A stretch of 38,666 bases of DNA, taken from positions 1 to 38,666 of the IMG/VR virus record IMGVR_UViG_3300031754_000011. One strand, 5' to 3'. Of this stretch, positions 37,375-38,666 are shown piece by piece (position 1 is the first letter of the stretch; each line of letters opens with the position of its first letter). Under the pieces are notes generated by a model. That model was not told the DNA's origin and made no database searches. It saw nothing but the letters and a program-made list of their open reading frames with translations. The translations under genes were made by a program, and so were the position numbers. Origin of the DNA: a virus.

Positions 37375-37559
37375 TGGAGACGCCCGCAAAATATGGTAAA
37401 ATCACGGTTGCCGCTGTTTGCATCGTGAAGTACAAAGCGAGGCGGCCCGCCGCTGAAACGACGAGCCGCCTCTTGACACAACCGCCTTTCCGAGAGGCCG
37501 ATGGGCGACCATGAAAGAACAAGCTCACAATAGACGGCCCTGGCAGCGACATATTTAAT
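37375..37559. other. Non-coding gap after the capsid gene
   Basis: About 185 bases between the capsid stop and the next ORF. It holds the terminator-like hairpin at 37439-37472, a small AT-rich stretch (ACCATATTTTG on the minus strand) that could be a promoter -10, and no believable gene. It marks a transcription boundary between head and downstream genes. Confidence 0.55.
37439..37472 (-). terminator. Hairpin after the capsid gene
   Basis: GAGGCGGC/GCCGCCTC with inner TCGTCG/CGGCGG (two G-T pairs) gives a 14-bp stem with a TTTCAG loop. On the minus strand it is followed by GCTTTGTACTT, a weak T tract. Likely partial terminator limiting read-through from the highly expressed capsid gene. Confidence 0.6.
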
Positions 37560-38558
37560 TCACTTTTTAATTCCGTTGAACAAGATATGAGCGAGCGGAT
37601 TACGCATTTCTAACCCCCACTCACAAACTATCATTCTAGTCTCTGCGTCTCCGACGCGCGCCATCAAAAACTGGCGAAATGCTCTGAAGAAAGCTACGGC
37701 AGCGTAGTCTGGGTCTATTAGAAGTCCAACGTCAACCGGAAGCCAACGTGATGGCGCTACTTTAACCCTACCGAAATCTGTTGCTATCACGTCAATAGTT
37801 GAAACCACTTCCGTCTTGCCAACCAAGACTTGCGTAGTAGAGCGGCCAGTAAAGGTCGAAATTGTACGCTTAGGCCCCGGCGGGACTATCCACATAGTCG
37901 GAGAGCCTCCGTTGGTATACGCTTGTTGCATAGCATCGCCCAACATGGCCTCGGTGATGGTCACCGGCGTTCCCGGCGCCGGGAACGCCGCGTCGCCGGG
38001 AACAGAGCCCTGAGCCGTCGGCAGGCCGGTGATGATGGTGCCGGGCGCGACCGCTGCGGCGGTGTTGGAGTTTTTGTCCACGGCGCGGCCGAGCCAGTGG
38101 GAGAAGGCCTCGGTGGTCCGTGGGGCCGTCGCCTGGGCCACGTCGCCGTCGACCCGCTGCTGGCGAGAGCAGAGGATGCTCTCCATGTCCGATTTCAGGA
38201 CCTTGGCGGCGAGCGCCATCTGGTGCGCCATCTCGCTGCCTTTGCCGGCGGCGTCGCTTTCCTCCTGGCTGCCCGAGACGGTGGCGTCCCGTTCGGAAAT
38301 CTGGGTGACGTTGTTGCGGCGGATCGTCGGCTGGGACGGGCTGTTGCTGAGTTGGAACCCTTCGTACTGGGCATTCGCAAGATTAACGAGCGGCAGGAAC
38401 TCTGTTTGCCAGTCGAAGATCCGGTTCTTTACGTTGCGTCTGCGTATAGCCGACATAACTGGAGTATCGAACGGGTCGATGTTGTAGATCGCGTTGCTGA
38501 GATCTTCTCTGTTTGCTGTCGCGTTGTAAGTGGTGAAGGCGTTGGTGATTTTGGCCAC
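37560..38558 (-). CDS. Major capsid protein, SU10 type
   Basis: 332 residues. N-terminus NAFTTYNATANREDLSNAIY and IDPFDTPVMSAIRRRNVKNR followed by FDWQTEFL match the SU10_MCP family (PF17236), HK97-fold shell proteins of short-tailed phages. Later segments (FGRVKVAPSRWLPVDVGLLI, KTEVVSTIDVIATDFG) fit the same family. Starts at GTG 38558 with AAAGGAAA about 7 nt upstream. The last third (37560-37950) is clearly AT-richer than the first, suggesting recombination inside the gene. Confidence 0.93.
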   Translation of the reverse strand: MAKITNAFTTYNATANREDLSNAIYNIDPFDTPVMSAIRRRNVKNRIFDWQTEFLPLVNLANAQYEGFQLSNSPSQPTIRRNNVTQISERDATVSGSQEESDAAGKGSEMAHQMALAAKVLKSDMESILCSRQQRVDGDVAQATAPRTTEAFSHWLGRAVDKNSNTAAAVAPGTIITGLPTAQGSVPGDAAFPAPGTPVTITEAMLGDAMQQAYTNGGSPTMWIVPPGPKRTISTFTGRSTTQVLVGKTEVVSTIDVIATDFGRVKVAPSRWLPVDVGLLIDPDYAAVAFFRAFRQFLMARVGDAETRMIVCEWGLEMRNPLAHILFNGIKK

Positions 38559-38589
38559 TGGAGTTTCCTTTCGGGCAAGAAGAACTGTC

Positions 38590-38657
38590 TCCAGCGAATA
38601 CGCTGGACTGATCTCTAGCCCGAACGGCTAGACTATGGGGGCTCTGGCTATGCCAGA
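38590..38657. promoter_or_regulatory. Three consecutive hairpins in the capsid 5' leader
   Basis: On the minus strand in order: TCTGGC-ata-GCCAGA (38657-38643), TCTAGCC-gttcg-GGCTAGA (38632-38614), TCCAGCG-tatt-CGCTGGA (38607-38590). All arms are perfect, and all begin TCYRG. They end 32 bases before the GTG. Likely RNA structures affecting message processing or stability. Confidence 0.7.
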
Positions 38658-38666
38658 CATTCGATG

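Noticed and set aside
37367-37552. 61-codon frame just after the capsid gene
   Set aside because: It runs through the terminator-like hairpin and has no ribosome site.
1-38666. tRNA genes
   Set aside because: I looked for GTTCRANYC-type T-loops in the non-coding gaps and saw none with matching stems; a tRNA scan would settle it.

Overview
The window reads as most of one temperate, short-tailed (podovirus-like) phage genome from a high-GC alphaproteobacterial host, probably Hyphomicrobiales (Bradyrhizobium/Methylocystis/Beijerinckia-like). This rests on gene content and codon style: an SU10-type major capsid protein, an adaptor, a nozzle protein, collar-domain and collagen-like fibres, T7-like ejection proteins, ERF/YqaJ recombination genes, and small zinc-ribbon proteins of a kind I recall from rhizobial prophages. 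The terminase large subunit runs off the left edge and the capsid gene sits at the right edge reading toward the window, so the two ends would join through the missing terminase C-terminus, portal and scaffold/protease. I therefore infer a circular or circularly permuted genome a few kb longer than the window, not an integrated prophage with host flanks.

Layout. 1-4675 (-): packaging operon of tightly overlapping genes ending in terL, with TerS candidate, YkgJ-like Cys-cluster protein and small hypotheticals. 4676-5600: control region 1, a HTH gene (-) divergent from a ribbon-helix-helix gene (+), with operator-like repeats. 5576-7333 (-): zinc-ribbon genes, a nested overlapping gene, and about 600 bp of structured non-coding DNA. 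7408-10785 (+): a rightward block including an Ig-like virion-type protein, a low-complexity protein and a small basic protein, closed on its first unit by a strong terminator. 10745-13172 (-): leftward early block with two nuclease-like proteins and an XRE regulator. 13173-13429: central operator region. 13430-18149 (+): ERF annealase, YqaJ exonuclease, HNH endonuclease, exported protein, tyrosine integrase. 18153-19092: repeats, large hairpin and two copies of a 67-bp promoter-like module. 19084-20098 (+): tiny membrane proteins. 20034-38558 (-): virion and lysis operon.

How it works together. The XRE regulator and/or the HTH/RHH pair probably act on a dispersed operator (consensus GTTARACRTCTAAC) found at three separate control points. 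ERF plus YqaJ form a single-strand-annealing recombination pair; no helicase, primase, polymerase or initiator is recognisable here. Lysis uses a GH24 endolysin with two paralogous single-span membrane proteins and a two-span membrane protein; a second peptidoglycan hydrolase (amidase plus transglycosylase-like domain) sits among the ejection proteins.

The most unusual points: (1) the adaptor gene has no ATG/GTG/TTG at its expected start but an AAGGAGG 7 nt ahead of ATA, overlapping the stop of a 20-codon ORF; (2) dispersed operators; (3) a duplicated 67-bp promoter-like module, one copy placing ATG where a leaderless message would begin; (4) an integrase lacking the first catalytic Arg and the His/Trp; (5) a nested overlapping gene; (6) an inverted partial duplication joining two convergent genes; (7) three consecutive hairpins in front of the capsid gene.
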